64,000 bases of DNA, from positions 1 to 64,000 of the forward strand of contig NZ_MTQD01000014.1 in assembly GCF_001974875.1 (NCBI RefSeq). Reading direction: 5' to 3'. Made by a program: the position numbers and the translations under genes. The DNA is from Pseudoalteromonas sp. EB27 (GTDB lineage Bacteria; Pseudomonadota; Gammaproteobacteria; Enterobacterales; Alteromonadaceae). The notes under the pieces are model-generated. The model searched no databases. It saw nothing but the letters and a program-made list of their open reading frames with translations, and was not told the DNA's origin. Positions 63,154 to 64,000 of this stretch are shown here, in pieces (positions within the stretch are counted from its first letter, which is position 1; the number at the start of each line of letters is the position of its first letter).

Positions 63154-64000
63154 ATGTTTTTAGAAGCATTTGAAAAAAAATCAAAAACAACGGATATTCA
63201 AAAAGAAGTTGTAAAGCACTTACAAACACTAATTCGCTTTGAATCAGTAACCCCTAATCAAGCGGGTGCAATTGATTGGCTTGCAGATAAATTGGTGGAT
63301 TTAGGTTTAAGTTGCGAGCAATTTACTATAAATGGTGTAACTAATTTAATTGCCTGCATAAAATTCAAAGAAGGCCCATGTGTTGCTTTCTCAGGGCACA
63401 TTGATGTAGTACCAGCAACAAGTAGCGGTTGGCTAAGTCCTCCTTTTGAAGGGCGAGTGCTAAATGGTGCAGTATACGGTAGAGGAGCAGCCGATATGAA
63501 AGGTGGTGTTGCTGCTATGTTGAGTGCCACAAAAAAATTAATTGATAGTAAATCAGCTAAAGCAGGGACTCTTTACTGGCTTATCACGTCAGATGAAGAG
63601 GGAGAGGCTGAATTTGGCACTCAAGAAATAGTTAATAAGCTTGCCAAGCAAGGTGTTGTATTAGATGGCTGTATTGTAGGGGAGTCATCAAGTGTGGCAC
63701 AAGTTGGCGATACGGTTAAGAATGGCCGTCGTGGTGCGCTTTCAGCTCGGATTTTAGTTACTGGTAAGGCAGGTCATGTAGCTTACCCTCAAAACACACT
63801 CAATGCTGCTCATATTGCTGCAAAAATAGTAAGTAGCTTGAGTGATCAGATCTGGTTACTCGATGTGGCTAGCTCAAAAACCACACTGCAAGTGACTGGA
63901 ATTAACATAAATAATGTGGTCGATAATTTAGTGCCAAGTCATTGTGAAATCACATTTAATGTACGTTATAGCCATGGTTACAGTAGCACAGCAGTTAAAA
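63154..64000 (+). CDS. dapE: Succinyl-diaminopimelate desuccinylase-like M20 peptidase, 3' end outside window
   Basis: Open from ATG 63154 to the right edge (282 codons; full DapE has about 375). The di-zinc M20 motifs are in order: AFSGHIDVVP (His/Asp), GRGAADMKGG (bridging Asp), ITSDEEGEAEFG (catalytic Glu and zinc Glu), IVGESSS and the dimer-domain KAGHVAYPQNTLNAAH. It makes LL-diaminopimelate and succinate for lysine and peptidoglycan. Truncated only by the window boundary. Confidence 0.88.
   Translation, partial: MFLEAFEKKSKTTDIQKEVVKHLQTLIRFESVTPNQAGAIDWLADKLVDLGLSCEQFTINGVTNLIACIKFKEGPCVAFSGHIDVVPATSSGWLSPPFEGRVLNGAVYGRGAADMKGGVAAMLSATKKLIDSKSAKAGTLYWLITSDEEGEAEFGTQEIVNKLAKQGVVLDGCIVGESSSVAQVGDTVKNGRRGALSARILVTGKAGHVAYPQNTLNAAHIAAKIVSSLSDQIWLLDVASSKTTLQVTGININNVVDNLVPSHCEITFNVRYSHGYSSTAVK

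Noticed and set aside
1-64000. CRISPR arrays, rRNA, tRNA genes or prophage
   Set aside because: No regularly spaced direct repeats, no rRNA or cloverleaf sequence, and no phage structural genes were seen on reading through the intergenic regions.

Overview
The window looks like chromosome of a marine gammaproteobacterium of the Alteromonadales, most likely Pseudoalteromonas. This rests on AT-rich sequence, a TonB-dependent receptor, the S9/M3/FG-GAP/YHYH secreted-protein complement, the tyrosine-catabolism genes with TyrR, and protein sequences that read as that group. No database search was possible, so the genus is an inference.

Layout. 1-426: right-hand end of an IS50/Tn5-like insertion sequence; its transposase runs off the left edge and may have lost its first catalytic aspartate block. 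It abuts one copy of a non-coding repeat of about 170 bp that recurs at 13759-13928. 0.7-5.6 kb: OsmC, a photolyase/cryptochrome with a short DUF2256 partner, a flavin reductase and an S9 peptidase. 5.7-12 kb: a YHYH-domain lipoprotein, a His/Met-rich secreted protein, a sensor kinase with a proline-rich periplasmic loop and its response regulator, then (beyond a RIO-type kinase on the other strand) an EF-hand protein and a polyproline-containing protein. This is the best candidate here for an undescribed functional system. 12-25 kb: FG-GAP protein, GGDEF-EAL protein, YghU-like GST, rhomboid protease, DJ-1/PfpI protein with divergent LysR regulator, dienelactone hydrolase, a MITE-like element touching the end of a glycerophosphodiesterase lipoprotein gene, an EamA transporter and an M3 peptidase. 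25-35.7 kb: MscS channel, TonB receptor with a long leader, HAD hydrolase, secreted ATP-dependent DNA ligase, YegD, MgsA, LysE and Bcr/CflA transporters, hotdog protein. 35.8-44.7 kb: bactofilin with M23 peptidase, fahA and hppD, a 5'-nucleotidase-LamG lipoprotein and a POT peptide transporter.

45-59.2 kb is a complete cellulose locus: bcsRQABZC leftward and bcsEFG rightward from a shared 114-bp intergenic region. BcsG (phosphoethanolamine transferase) predicts pEtN-modified cellulose. BcsA has an intact catalytic core and a PilZ c-di-GMP site, BcsE has an RxGD motif, but BcsZ carries Asn at the position of the E. coli catalytic base Asp243. tyrR follows, preceded by a good TYR-box. It probably controls hppD/fahA about 20 kb away, although no convincing TYR-box was seen at those genes. 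The window ends with a thioesterase, an OmpW porin preceded by two FNR-like sites 50 bp apart, and the 5' part of dapE.

Most genes are separated by clear intrinsic terminators, which makes transcription units easy to read. No tRNA, rRNA or CRISPR array was seen.
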